Source: Cheilinus undulatus (taxonomy: Eukaryota > Chordata > Actinopteri > Labriformes > Labridae). From it: DNA of 64,000 bases. Position numbers and translations under genes: made by a program. The notes under the pieces were generated by a model. The model worked only from the letters and a program-made list of their open reading frames with translations. It made no database searches and was not told the DNA's origin. Location: contig NC_054875.1 in assembly GCF_018320785.1 (NCBI RefSeq), positions 2,981,001 through 3,045,000 on the forward strand, in the 5' to 3' direction. Every line of letters begins with the position of its first letter. The first letter of the stretch is position 1. Shown here one piece after another: positions 41,816 to 54,528 of the stretch.

Positions 41816-42197
41816 GACAACTACGCTCAAGTATCTTCTTTTTTCAATAAAGTTTGTTTTTGTGCTTTCTAGGCCTTTAGGCAGACTAATTCATCCCCCT
41901 AATATTCAACTAGCAAACCCCCGTACCACTGGGCTACTTTGATTTGATTAAGGTTAGCCTTGAGTTTACGCAACATTCATCTCGGCTCATAAATCAGATA
42001 ATGGGTGGTTTTAATGTCAATAACCTCTACTTAATTTTCATTTAAAGAGCTGAAATATATTCAAAGACATTGACTTTCTTCCTGAAGTTGCTAACTTGCT
42101 TACTAGCACTAAAGAAGTTACTAAACAGTTAGCTAACTAGATATTAAGTTTTGGTACTGAACCTGTTTTGTATAAATAAACCATTAAACTCTCAGTG

Positions 42198-42858
42198 TAG
42201 GGATGTGCGACACAGGATTTTTGTGGGTATCCAGTGTGATGTAAAGGAGGAATTATCTTGTTTATTTATTTATTTTAGAACTGTTTTAGTGGAAAACTAG
42301 GGGTGCACTCATGCATGGGTTTAACACCAGTATTGGTTGATATTAGCCCTGTTGACAAGCATTGGCCATTCACAAAAAAATGTGTTTGGACTTATATCAG
42401 TAAACAATGTTAGTGCTGGGCAAATAGTCAAGTTTCAGCCCAATTTTGACTTCCCACAATTCCCCATGTTGCGCGTGTTTTGTCCATAGGTTTGTAATCT
42501 GATAAGTGTTTCTTGTTTCTTGTGATATTTTGGCCATGAAAGGGATTTTTTTTGCACATTCTATATATCAGCCTGAAATATTGTCGATATGTACAGAAGG
42601 ACCACTCAGTTACAGTAGTTACCTAGGGTGCAACACACTCAGGAACTGAGCCCTGCTCATTTCAAATGAAGCCCCAAACATAAAACAACTACAAGGCTGT
42701 CTACCTCCCCGCTCCTCTCTCAGCTCCACCTGACTGAGCCTCTCTTTGCACTGGAGATGCTTGTTTTTACAATGAATAAGTGTGTATACATCAGTATCAG
42801 CTAAAATGAGGTTTTAATTACCATCATGTCAGCAAAAATCCAATATTGCACATCCCTA
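42198..42858. mobile_element. MITE with TAGGGATGTGC...GCACATCCCTA ends (phc2 first intron)
   Basis: The outer 11 bp, tagggatgtgc and gcacatcccta, are perfect inverted repeats. The interior (ggggtgcactcatgcatggg, aagcattggcc, atatatcagcctgaaatattg) is AT-rich and non-coding. Its family is unassigned. Confidence 0.6.
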
Positions 42859-43017
42859 TTGTATGCATGACAAAGTAAGTTTTCAGCAGGAGCAACAGAC
42901 CTTCATCAGCTGGAGTTTGTCTCTTTGTTGGCTTTAAGGCAGCCAGGTTTCAAGTCCACTTTCTGAGTTTGCTGTCCCGCTTGTGTTGACAGGTGAGGGG
43001 CGGCCCGTGCTCCAGTC

Positions 43018-46000
43018 ATGACCTCTGGGAATGGGAACACTAACAGCAGCCAACACAATGGAGAGAGCAAACCAGCCCAGGCGTTAGTGAAGTCCCACAT
43101 CCTCACTCATCTGATCGAGGGCTTCGTCATCCAGGAGGGCGCTGAGCCTTTCCCTGTGAGTTCCAAAGCTTCACATCTGTCTCATAATTTCTCAAATCAG
43201 AGCCACAGCTGCAAACTAAGGGTACATCTTTCACATCCCTGTGTGCTTCTACTACAAATGCTAACATCAAGTACATTTACAGTGAGAGACATTGTTTTTG
43301 CACACAAGTAACATAGCTCAAATGTGTTGACTCATGGCTTCAGAAATTGGAGAGATGTTTGTGATAAAACGCTGTGAGAACCAAAAATGAAATGCTGGGA
43401 TTTATTTTGTTTTACTGCCACATTTATGATTGTATAAGGGATGTACTTTTTAGAAAAAAAAGCCCTCTATTGATGCAGATTTCTTCTCATTTGATAATGA
43501 TAAAAATTTAAAATAAAAACAAAAAGTACAATCTCTGTAACTTTTTCTTTTATAAACATTTTCCCTGTAATTTGATTTGAATGTAGGCAGGTGTTTTTTG
43601 GTTATCGAAGGCTTTCTTGTTCAGTTTTAAGGCTTTATTCACATGTTACAGTTTCAGAAACCTCTTCGCCCACTCTGGTTTTTGCTGCAAAGAGCATGCC
43701 ACGTCACCTCTAGTCTGTCTTTCACTTTGCCTGCAAAGCAGCAAACTTTGAGAGAGGGCAATAATTTCCTTTACATGCAGAAATCTCTCCCCATTCCTCT
43801 TCATTTCATTCTCAAAGTTGTCCCACCAACCTGAACCCGTTTTCTCCAAAACCACCGACACTGGCGGTGGAGGTTGTCTTGGTAGAGTTGTGTAGCTGTG
43901 TAGCAGTGACCTCTGTTGTCCATTCAGGCCTCTCTGTTCATCAACATAGTTTGACAGCATCTGTGTGTGAGCATGGAGAAAGTCCAGTTAGCAACGTTAA
44001 CACCAGCAAAAGTTTGGCTACAAGTTTGTCTGCTGCAACGAGGCAAACAAAAGTGATGACACAGCACACCACTGACGTCAAACAGAAGAGAAACTGGCAT
44101 ACAGTGTGCCATTGTAAGCCCAAAACTCTGTTTTGTCTGTCTGTACATGAACACTGTAAACAAAGTATCTGCAAAGCTACTGTGGAGGGACTTGTGTATG
44201 TTCTCAGTGACCTGAAACAGTTTGCATTTGTACAAAAGGCCAAAATACAGAGGAAGGCCTCCAAGAATAACCCGTCTACTTGAAGACGAGGCAATTAGAC
44301 CCTCATACACGAGATCCTCTAAAAGTTCCTTATTCCCTAGGAAATAGAAAAATGACTGAACATCAAGAAAAAGTTCCCCAACTACTTAAGGATCAGTAAA
44401 GTTTTTTCTTAATTAGCAGAGCATGCGTTCTCTCTGTGTTTGCTTTAACTCATGACTCAGATCTATCAAACTTAAAAATGGACTCTTCCATCTTTTTCTG
44501 TTCTTCATATTGGCATGATTACACAACTCAAGCTGTACAATAAAGTAACTTTTTTTTTATCTGCAGGTGGAGCGGCCATCTTTCTCGATCGATTGTTTGA
44601 GGAGACACACAGACTCAAAGATGGACGGCAGCTCACTAAAGGGTAAACTCATTTATCTGTACATTAAAGCTCTGGGATCACAGCTTTGGGATGTATTGAA
44701 GATGGTTTCACAAGTGGAGTTGACTTTTTGCTACTTTTTTTTTGTATAAAAGGGCCGTCCTAAACTATAATTTATCAGTCTACATCTGGCTGACCTTCAA
44801 TGAACTTTTGATATTTAGTTTTGAGGGCTTGTAGCTCATAAGTCAGCTTTGAACAACCCAAATCCAGATTTATGCCATTTTTTCCAGTATTTTTGTTTTG
44901 TTCCCCTCAAATCATGGCAAATGCTGGAGGGAAAAAGAAAGACTTCCTCTCGCTATTTTGTATGACTAAACTTTTGATCTTCTGCTCAAAGAATAGGAAA
45001 AAAGGCTGGTTTCTGATTGCAGTACTCTTGATTATTCTCTTTTTATAGCCCTATGGACTTGCCTGTTCATGTTAGAAGTTGCATAGGTATTTTAATGAAC
45101 AGTGATAAAAGATCGTCCCTAATTCTGCATATTTTCACATCTTCTCAGACCGCTCTAATTACTGCATGAGGTGAGTCTGACTGACAGGTTTGGAAACCAA
45201 ATTTGTTGTTTGATGATTCAACGAGCACTTTGTGCAAGAGCAGCAAATTGAAGCCTTGAGGGGGATAACAGACACCGAGTGAAGCACGCTTGTTTTTGCT
45301 TCGTGTTTCTGAGCTATAATCAAAGAAATCATGACCAAACTGTAAAAGCTGTCATTTAAATTAAACAGTCAGTTCAGAGCTGCAGAAAGCGCCCTGAAAG
45401 GCTGCCTATATACTAGATCAGTGATACTCAACGTGTGGCTCTTTGACGTCTTAACTTGAAATTTTATTCCCCCAGAAAACCTTTAAAAAGGCAAATTTGA
45501 CCTCAGAAACTATCCATTGCAAGTAGCATTCATCAGTTTGTTTCCCCACACCTATACAGTAGGCTTTAATTGTCAAACTTAATTGTCAACCTTTATGTTT
45601 TGTCTACGTCTCCATTGCCCTTATTTGCAATTTTTGCCACTTTTAATCATTTTTTGCTATTTTGAGCCCATTTTTGGCTCTTTTATCCTGCTTTTTGCAA
45701 TTTGCTTTTTTCCCCATTTAAACTGCCTCTTACCATTAAATGTCACTTTTTCCCTTTTTTGCCCATTTCCCCCACATTTTTGCCGCTTTTTGCCCATCTT
45801 AAACACTTTTCACTCATTTTTTTCCACCTTATTTGCTGCTTTATGACCATTTTTGCCACCTGTAACACATTTTTTGTCACTTCTCACCCATTTCTGCCAC
45901 TTTTCTCTCAATTTGTGTGACTTTTCACCCAGTTTTTGCCATTTTATGCCTATTTTAGCCCAGCCACCCATTTTTAGCCAGATATTTGCAGCTTTTTGAC

Positions 46001-49000
46001 CTTTTTTTTTACCAGCTTTAACTTATCTTTATTGCTACTTTAACCCATTTTTTCACCACTCTGATTATGGCTCTTGCAAAGGTATTTTTCAACTATTAGG
46101 CTCTTTGGTTGAGCGGGGTTGAGTAACACTGTATCAGATGATTTCCAAGGCTTTACTAGATAGTAGTCTGTCAAAGGCAGCCTGATCTGGAATCCTAAAT
46201 ATCAAGCATGTCTGATTCTGTTTGCAGATCAGGTAGAGTTAAACTGATTGAAAGCAGGTAAATGGTCTTATTCACTCCACACACCTAGGTTATTTGGAAA
46301 AATTATTTGTTGGGACAAGCTTCAAATTGGGGCATGCCCCCCGCATTGCCGGAGGAGGAATGCGGCCAAAAATCAGGCCTATAATCATCTAGACTAGTGC
46401 CTTGGTTCTCAACTGATGGGCCAGGACCCTAACCTGGCACATCAGATAGACTGTTTCCATCGCATGGAGATATTTTACATTCATCTGGGACAGCTCCCAT
46501 TGAAAGCTTCAGGGAAGGAAAGGACTTTTCAAAAAGTTCTTGGAAGGTGATTGGAGGAACATGCTGTCACATTTGTGACAAGCCAATCAGAGTGAAAAGA
46601 CAGAAAGGGTTTACACATGTGCTTCTCCAGGGCGGACAGGTCACCGCTGCCTAGTTGTGAACGATGGTGCCCCTCGGTGAATAAATTCATGCCAAGGCCA
46701 GTCAGGAAACGTGCAAAAACAAAACCTCTACCAATACAAGCTTTCGATATGACTCTTACTAATTGTTTGAAAAGAAAATGTGATCCAGTTCCAATTAAAC
46801 TGCCACTTTTCTACAGCTAAATCTGAGCTAATAGGTACTGCAGCACAGAAGGCAGTCATTGCAAATAGCTAGTGTAACTGCACCCTGCCCATAGCCACTG
46901 CCCCCTTCTCCTTGACGCTGATTGGTCCAATTAGTGTTCAGTTCGGTAAAAACTGTGTTGATTGCCTGATGACAGACAAGGATTCTGGCAAAACCATCTG
47001 CTTTGCAAGGTTACAAGGACCCAAAAGTGGGTTGCAAAACAATTTTCAGTGGGTTGTGGCTGTGTGCCTGGAAAAAATATGGCAAAAAAGTCCATGATGT
47101 CCTTTTATTTTGAAGGATGTCTCTAGAGTTTTGATCCATTGCATCTGTTGTTCCATGTCAAGTCCAGACTGCTCGTTTTCCTTAAAAACATTTCGTTAAG
47201 ATTGAAAATATTATAAATTTGGGGTTGTGATATGCTGTTAAGAAGGAGGTTGAGAGTCCTGATTTGAAACCAGTTGTAGACCACTGGTCTAGTGTATAGT
47301 GAGTCTAAAGCCGAGCATACACTGTGCAGTTTGGAGCCAACTCTATGACAGTCATGACTGATTGAACTGTCCAAGTGCATCGCTTATGATGCATGACCAT
47401 CATACATGACCTGAGTGTTCACACTTTACATGTAAAGCTGAAACAGGCTGTGACAAAAATGTGTGGAGTTTCCTTTGAAAAAGTCTCACGCACGAAGGTT
47501 GAAGTTGTTTCTGGTCCTCTCTCTCTCTCTCTCCTGCTATCTCTATCTTTATCACAAACTAACAAGCAGCATCGCCATCCGCGTCAGCTGGAGATCTGCG
47601 TGTGGGTATAATTCCTGCTGGTTTATTCCCTTATTATCATGTGTTGGGTGGGTGGTATTATAAAGTCATTTCTGCTGTTTTCATGGTGAATTAGGATGTT
47701 GTGTGACAGTTGACGAAGGAAAAATGCCCCAAAGTTGTGGATTCTGCTCCAGGTTCTGCTCTCACCGGGAGTGTCTGAGTCATATGACCAAAATATAAAA
47801 CATGGCAGATTATGCAACCAGTTGCAGCAGCTGGTCAGGCTGTAGTGAGGTTGTGGTCAACTGTTGTATCGGACTGAAAGTCAATGCAACTTCCAAGCGA
47901 GTCTTAAAATTAGAGTCTGAATCTGATGAAGTTTGCAGAGTACGCCCTTCTAATGCCAACAGTTCATATGCTGTGCTTCATGTTGTTTTCTTTGCACAGG
48001 TGTGTTTCTACAGTGGGGGTGCCTCTGTTTGTCTGAATCTGAATTACTGATTGGGTCTTTCACTGTCTCTCCAGAGCTAAAGGCCCACCAGGAGCCCATG
48101 CTGACCTGTGAGCTGTGTGGCAGAGTGGACTTTGCCTACGCCTTTAAAAAGTCAAAGAGGTTCTGTTCGACAGTGTGCGCCAAACGGTAAGACACATTTT
48201 TTAGGTCCTACCTTGCCATACCATTCTGAAGTATGCTTATCCGCCTTCTCTAGTCCCTCACTCGTCTGTACTCACATTCCCTAAAGCCCAACCAAGCCTT
48301 AGACGGTTAGTCCTCTCATTGTAATATGAAATATAGTTTATAAGACACTCTCACAGAGTCGGCACAGTGGAGAAATGCACAGACAAAATGGCTTTGTGGT
48401 TTTTTTAGTCATTTTGGTCAGATACAACTCTGTTAACACAAGAGGAATGGCTGTATTGATTATACTCCCTGCCCTTTCAGCTCACATTGTTTTTTGATTT
48501 TGTAGCTTCAATGTTGGATGCACAAAGAAGCTTGGTCTCTTCCCAAACCATAAAACCTCACCGGAGAACATGAAGAAACACAGAACGCTGAATGGAAACC
48601 ACAAAACCTGCAGCTTAGACTCTAAAAAGAAGGTGAGGAAGCTTTAGTTCCTCCTAAAACTCGATTCATGATGTTGTATTTACCAGACTTTTCTCCTGCC
48701 TGCACTAGACAGAGTCATCCAGTTAGAGAATAATATAATTACAGTGTTTTTTTCTCTTCTTCAGTCCACGCCGTCTGTGCAGAAACCTCCTCTTCCTGCT
48801 GCTGCCCTGTCCCCGGGTCACTCAGTCCATCCGGCGCAGGGAGAATCCAGCCAGTGTTCAGACTTGTCAGCCTACAAAAGACCTCCTTCCCCTCTGTCGC
48901 CCACCCAGCGGGTTCCTGCTGTGCGAGGCTCTGATCTGCCCCTGCTGCCCCACAGCTTCCTGCCCAGCGACCCCGGCCTGTGGAACATAGAGGACGTCTA

Positions 49001-49835
49001 TGAGTTCATCTCCTCGCTGCCAGGTGGGCGCCCTTAGCATTTACCCACGTCTTATTATTGTAAAGATTCATGCTGATGCAGCGGTGTAAAAGCTCCAAGA
49101 GATGATCAGAGAGAACAATCAGGAAAGGTCTGTAAGTAACTTAAAACACTTGATCCTGGTCCTCTTTAGAGCAGTGGATCTCAACCCAAAGGTGGGCAGT
49201 GAAGCTGTTTTCATTGAAACATATCTAGGATGTACTTATGGGAGACATGTTTCTAAATATGTTTTCTTCTGTTTTGTTTGTCAGGGAGTAAATTCTTTTT
49301 GTTTTCTTGACATATTTATCACTAATTTATCATTTTATCTTGGATATAAATATTTTAAAGAGAGCTGGTTTTCCTGTAAAAATGCTGTCTTTTCTAGAGA
49401 TGAAAAAAAAACACCCAAACATCTATGTTTTCATGGAAAAAAGGGAGTGAAACAACATGTTTACATACTTGTTCTCCCAAAGTCCAGTCTCTTTGTGCAG
49501 TCATTTGTTTTTCTTCTGTAGTTGACTTACTTCGCTGAAAAACTGTCTCAGAAATAACTTCAAAATAAAAGCATGTGTAAACGCGGGTAGCTCAAAGAGG
49601 GACTTGAATAAGATTACACTTTTACTTTGAAAAGTACACCAGAATAGTCATTGTTTCTAAATTTAACTTGTGTTTCCCAGGTTGTCTGGAGATCGCGGAG
49701 GAGTTTCGCTCTCAGGAGATCGACGGTCAGGCTCTGCTGCTGCTGAAGGAGGATCACCTGATGGGAACCATGAACATCAAACTGGGACCTGCGCTCAAGA
49801 TCTTTGCCCAGATCAGCATGCTTAAAGACTCGTAG
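43018..49835 (+). CDS. phc2: Polyhomeotic-like protein 2, compact form (HD1-FCS-SAM)
   Basis: Coding exons 43018-43155, 44567-44642, 48075-48186, 48506-48632, 48765-49023 and 49681-49835; 867 nt, 288 aa, phases agree and all introns are GT-AG. PHC proteins are subunits of Polycomb repressive complex 1 and polymerise on chromatin. HD1 about 19-50 (QALVKSHILTHLIEGFVIQE, EPFPVERPSF); FCS zinc finger 82-116 with Cys83, Cys86, Cys102, Cys106; Ser/Pro-rich linker about 150-215; SAM 224-286 (WNIEDVYEFISSLPGC, EIDGQALLLLKEDHL, IKLGPALKIFAQISMLKDS). The N-terminus MTSGNGN is that of the short mammalian PHC2 isoform. An in-frame TGA at 42994-42996, within the same exon, excludes a longer product through this splice. 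The Gln-rich N-terminal half of full-length PHC2 is absent from the window. Teleosts carry phc2a and phc2b; I cannot tell which this is. Confidence 0.92.
43156..44566. other. phc2 intron without recognised content
   Basis: Contains opposed open frames at 43867-44310 on both strands, with no domain and no codon pattern that persuades me. No transposon termini seen. Confidence 0.5.
45419..46131. mobile_element. hAT-type MITE with internal minisatellite, inverted orientation (phc2 intron)
   Basis: Ends CAGTGATACTCAACGTGTGG and GGTTGAGTAACACTG; flanking octamers tactagat / tatcagat (6 of 8). It is the same family as 3077-3951 and 32030-32547, inserted in the opposite direction ('ggctctttggttgagc', 'gattatggctcttgcaaa'). 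The interior is a tttttgccacttttaacc array. Confidence 0.85.
46400..47286. mobile_element. Degenerate hAT-type element with 7/8 target duplication (phc2 intron)
   Basis: Flanks gactagtg (46392-46399) and gtctagtg (47287-47294). Left end ccttggttctcaactg and right end aaccagttgtagaccactg are decayed inverted repeats. Non-coding interior with 'gggttgcaaaacaattttcagtgggttgtgg', as in the element at 35925-36197. Confidence 0.65.
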
Positions 49836-50325
49836 CCCCCCTCCTTCCCCTCACATGTTCACACACATCTACAGCCACTTACTGGACAGACAGGATTTTC
49901 TCAGGATCCCAACCTACCTGTAATCTGATTCTTGCTGTGATGCCAGGATGTTTTTTTTCTGGACGTCGTCTGGCCTGCTGAACACTCGGACTGTTAAACG
50001 TCGATCACTTCACTGTGGAAAACCTTCAGGAAAGCATCACCCCGTAGAGCGAGAAGAACAACATGTTAGGTAGGCTGTGTTACAGTTTTATTTGAGAACA
50101 TATTGTTTAATAATGTATGGCTGTACCTTACGTTCCTGCAGGAGAGGTGTATGGTTAGCATTTTATGTTATATCAACAAACACGACGTCTGCAGCAAAAC
50201 CTCGTCCTTTTCCAGAACTTATACTACCTATTCTCATCCTGCACTGCTCTCTCTGCACTGAGAAGCTCATAAATTTACTAGGGACAATATTAAAAATTCC
50301 TCCTCATTCAAGAGGTTTTCTTCAA

Positions 50326-51589
50326 CCCCAAATTCTAAAAAAACTGGGACGATTACTATTTGAGAATAGAACAGAATGTTGTGATTTGCTTAACATCGAA
50401 AGCTTGAAAGTGAAAATTAATGTTAAATTTTTAAAAACTATAAGATCATTTGAAATTTAATGCCATTACCATGTATCAAAAAAGTTGGGACTTGTTTACT
50501 ACCCTGAGCATTAATTCTTTTCTTTCAACAACACTATGATTTGCAGCAAGTGTGTTGATTTCTCAGACGTGTACTCGTCTGGGCAAAACTTTGAAGTTAA
50601 AAAAAAATCAAGTGTGGCTAGAAAAAGTAGTAGCTGCATTTTTGCATGGTGAAATTAGGCTGCTGGTGAAAAAGCTTGCATTTACTTCAATCAAACAGTC
50701 TTTGTTTGTATAGCGCCAATTCATAACTAAAGTTATGTCAAGACGCTTTACACAGAGAGCAGATCTAGACCGTTCTCTCTGCTGTGACCTTTTAAAAAAC
50801 ACCATATTCATATGGAAAATACGCGTTTGGTGCATTGGCTGTAAGATCGTATTGATTAGATAGAGGTATCATAAAAGTATGTATCAAATATGATACAACA
50901 GCCTTTAAGGGGTTAAAGTTTAAAGAATGAGAATGAATACAAAAAAATAATCTCAACTTACATTGGCCTGTTGGTTCAGCCTAAAACGTCACTAATTTAT
51001 TAGTATATATAGCCAGATTTTACGGTTGATATATGCTGATATGCATGGCCAAAATATCGGATGTAAATATCTGCAAAAATTTTGATATCAGCTGATAATA
51101 TGGTGCATCCCTAGATGCAACTTGTCAAATCTGTTGCTGTGACCCAAGAATGTCAGGAGAGATCTCCTCATCCATGTCTCTCTCCATGGTGGAACGAGTG
51201 CCTAACAGACGAGGAATACTCTCTTATCTCTCTAAATTTGAAAGGGAACTGTTTTCCTGTTCCTGATTACTGTAGATGAGTGTTCAAGGGTTCACGTCCT
51301 CCTCTTTAAACCCAGTCATGTTACTAACATGTTACAGGTCAACCTATTAGCTCTGGGATGTTTCATTGAGAGTATTTTCAGTCTTTTATGCTACTGTCCC
51401 AACTATTTTGCAACATGATGTTGGCATCACATTTAGCATGGGTGTACAACTTTCCAAAAATAATGAAATCTTTTAGATTTAGCATTTGCTATGTTGTCTG
51501 TAAATTATTTAACGTGATGTTTAAATCATTCTAAAATCACCACATTCTGTTTTACAGGATGTCCCAACTTTTAAGGAATTTGGAGATGT
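50326..51589. mobile_element. Large non-autonomous DNA transposon after phc2
   Basis: Left end ccccaaattctaaaaaaactgggac and right end gtcccaacttttaaggaatttggag are inverted repeats, related to those of 38683-39010. Inside are further gtcccaac/gttgggac blocks (50488, 51397) and an unrelated repeat at 50690-50795. No intact gene. It lies downstream of the phc2 stop, so may be in or beyond its 3' UTR. Confidence 0.65.
50690..50795 (+). repeat. Dispersed 'tatagcgccaattcat' repeat fragment
   Basis: The block tttgtatagcgccaattcataac..aagacgctttacacagagagcagatctagacc is a repeat fragment I recognise as widespread in teleost genomes. It is nested in the 50326-51589 element. Origin uncertain (retroposon piece). 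Confidence 0.5.
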
Positions 51590-51785
51590 ACTCTAATGAA
51601 TTGTCTTTTTTCATAGCTCCTGCAGCTGTAGGAAAATTTCTCATGAAGAATATTTATATTAATTGGCTGTATGTAAACAGATATTATCCCCTGATCTGTT
51701 TTTTTTAAAGGAGCAGCTGCAGGTTTACTCTGACAGACATTTTCAATCATTCTCTGTTCTGGATCATGTGATCAATACCTTAAAG

Positions 51786-52667
51786 CAGGGGTGTCACACT
51801 CAATCACAGCAGGGGCCGTATTCTGGATTCAGGTCTAACCTGAAGGCCTAACAGGGTCACCTTTTAAACCATAAACTATCAACCTCATTTCACCTAAAAT
51901 AAAATATAAAAAAATATCACTGCTGATAAAGGATTTTGACATTTAAAAAGTTAAAAAGATAAGTTTAAAGGCTCACAGTCTGAGAAAAGTAAATTTATTA
52001 TTTCAAAAAGGTCAAAACATGAAACTGAAATTGAAAAATAATGTTTTTTAATGTCAAATATATTAGAAAGAAAGTCAAAACAATGAGTTTGAAAGGTCAA
52101 AATGTGAAATAAAATTTATAATCATGAAATTAAAAGTCAAAATATGATTCAAAATTTAAATTGTGAGTCTAAAAGGTCAAACTATGGGAGTATGAAGTCA
52201 AAGTTTGGAGTTCAAAATATGAGATAAAATACAAAATAATTGGTCAAAAAGGTCAAAACCTGAATCGAAATTAGAATTATGAATCTTAAAGCTCAAAGTA
52301 TTAAATGAGAAGTCAAAATTATGAGTTGAAATGCTCAAAGTACAAAATAAAAAGTAAAAATCCTAAGTTTGAGTCCTTAATTGTGAGATGTAAAATTGAA
52401 AATATGAAATTAAAATACAAATTGTTTCTTTTTCCACCTTCCTGACTTCTTATCTAATTATTTTTACTCCTTACTCTTTCAGATTGTGTGACTTAACAAG
52501 GATATCTTAAATCATCAAGGATAAGTTCACATTTTTATACTTGAGGAAATCTGCAGACCTCAGACTGATGGGCCAGTTAGAGCAGAAATATGAGATCATG
52601 TTGTGGGCCAGATTTAACTATTCCAAGGGCCAGATTTGGCCCCCGGGCCTTGAGTTTGACACCCCTG
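51786..52667. mobile_element. hAT-type MITE carrying a 20-bp minisatellite
   Basis: Ends CAGGGGTGTCACACTCAATC and CCTTGAGTTTGACACCCCTG; flanks ccttaaag (51778-51785) and cctttaag (52668-52675), 7 of 8. Subterminal 'ggccagatttggcccccgggcc'. From about 51890 to 52440 it is an array of aaagtcaaaattatgagttgaaa units, the same motif as 22690-23645. Confidence 0.85.
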
Positions 52668-52771
52668 CCTTTAAGCAAACAAATACAAGAACCCAGCTCT
52701 ATTAATCTTTGTCATAATGGTTTGGATTTTTAGAAATCAGTCCTCATCGTCTATAAATGAATCTTCTGTTT

Positions 52772-53062
52772 CCAGGTTTAGGCGGGTTTATACTTCAGTG
52801 TCTCTGGACTTTAAAACACACACAATGCTAACTGATCCACAGTTTCTCATACAAGTTTAGTACATATCAGCGGGCTGCTGAAGCTTCGTTTTCAGGTTTT
52901 TGGGGCCATAAAAATGTTCATTTCAATGCAGACTTGTCTTAAACCCCACACCTGGAGGCTCAGTCCACTTTCCAAATCAAGTCTTTGGTCTCTGTCCACA
53001 GTAAGAGTCAGCCATGAGTGCCTTCGTTGACACAGAAGTATAAACCATGCCTAAAAACCTGG
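52772..53062. mobile_element. MITE with ccaggtttaggcgggtttatac ends
   Basis: Left ccaggtttaggcgggtttatacttcagtgtc and right gacacagaagtataaaccatgcctaaaaacctgg pair over about 30 bp. Non-coding, about 290 bp. Confidence 0.7.
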
Positions 53063-53390
53063 ACGTGACATTTCTACCTTTACCAAAGTGCTGAACTTCT
53101 GAAATCTGTCAAACTGACCCTCTGCTGAGCCATGGTTAAAAAAAGTCTTTAAAAAGTTGTATCTAAAGTGTATTTTTGTATTTTTGAAAAGAAAATGCCT
53201 GGTGTGATGCATGAATCATAAAAACTGAGCCTCACCACAGGAACCCCAGCGTGTTGTTTTCTAAAATATTTGTGGAAAGGTCTGCCGTGCTGCACGTGCT
53301 GGTCAACAATAGTTTACAATCTTGTTGTCAACGAAGATGTCAGTGGTTTTGTTATTTTTGAAGACAGAAAACCAAAATTTTACACTGTAA

Positions 53391-53397
53391 AAATAAA
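53391..53397 (+). terminator. Candidate distal polyadenylation signal for phc2
   Basis: An AATAAA hexamer in a T-rich setting, 3.5 kb past the phc2 stop. Other AATAAA sites exist (54189), and transposons lie between, so this is weak. Confidence 0.2.
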
Positions 53398-54528
53398 ACT
53401 GTTGGATGATTTTACTTGCTTTACTCACTTGTTTTTTCCCCACACAAAGATTCAGAACTTTCTGAGAAAAGACGAAAAATCACTTTTACATCTCCTCATT
53501 TAATATTCAATCATAGACTGGATAAATGTGGAGGGAGTTCCATTTAAAGGGGACATTTTTTACCCTTTAAGACAAGTTTATATTTATCAGGGTCCCCAAA
53601 ACATGCCTGTGGAGTTTAAAACACTGCAGTATTGACTTCTGCATGTCTACAAACCCCTCTGTTTCAGCCCTGCTCAGAACGAGCTGTTTCTATGTCTGTG
53701 GCTTTAAATGTTACTGAGCTGTCTGACTCCACCCCTCTCAGGAAATGGACGTGACTCTCCTGATGTTACAGACACTTTTATCCAAAGATAAGGACCTCAC
53801 TGGGATTTGAACCATCAATCTCCCAGACTAAAGTCAGCAGGGGGACCCACTGAGCTATCCAGTATCTCAGCTGGTGAGGAAGATCAGCAGACGGGGCGGA
53901 ACTTTCTTCCTAGCAGGGAGGGCCATCTCAACCTGGGGGCGGTGCTAACTACCCAGATGACTTTAAGAGGGGATTGTGGACAGGCCAGGGGCACATATTT
54001 TTGTTAGAAAAGCCTGATTAAGTGTTTTTTCATAATATGTCCCCTTTAATAACACATCTACAGAGATTTATATCTATTTAAGGGCATTCATATACCAAGT
54101 GGTGAGCCTTTGTGCTTTGTGTGGACTTAAACAGTTTGATATGTGAGCATACAGATGTGGTCTGGGATATCGTCATAAGTACTGGCACACAATAAAGACG
54201 GGTCCGTTAGCAGGCGGGATCTTCACTTTTCCTCTGATAAACAAAAAGCATGGCTTTATTTATGTTGGTGCACTCTCAATCAGAGTGATGGGATCTGCAG
54301 CTCAGCTTAATTCTGATGTCAGATCATCAGTGGATACTAGTGGGAATCTTTAGGCACCTCACGATTTGATTCGATTACGATTCATAGGGTTATATTCAAT
54401 ACTTAATCGATTAATGATGCACTTGAGTTTTTTTTACATTTCTGTTGTTCTCACTGTGTCCAACATAATAAAAACATATTTGTGTTTAGAAAAAAAGAGA
54501 TAAATTAAATTTCCACTATTCTCTAATG

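Noticed and set aside
43867-44310. Overlapping open frames of about 120-138 codons on both strands in a phc2 intron
   Set aside because: No known domain, no splice context, and open on both strands, which suggests chance or an old repeat.
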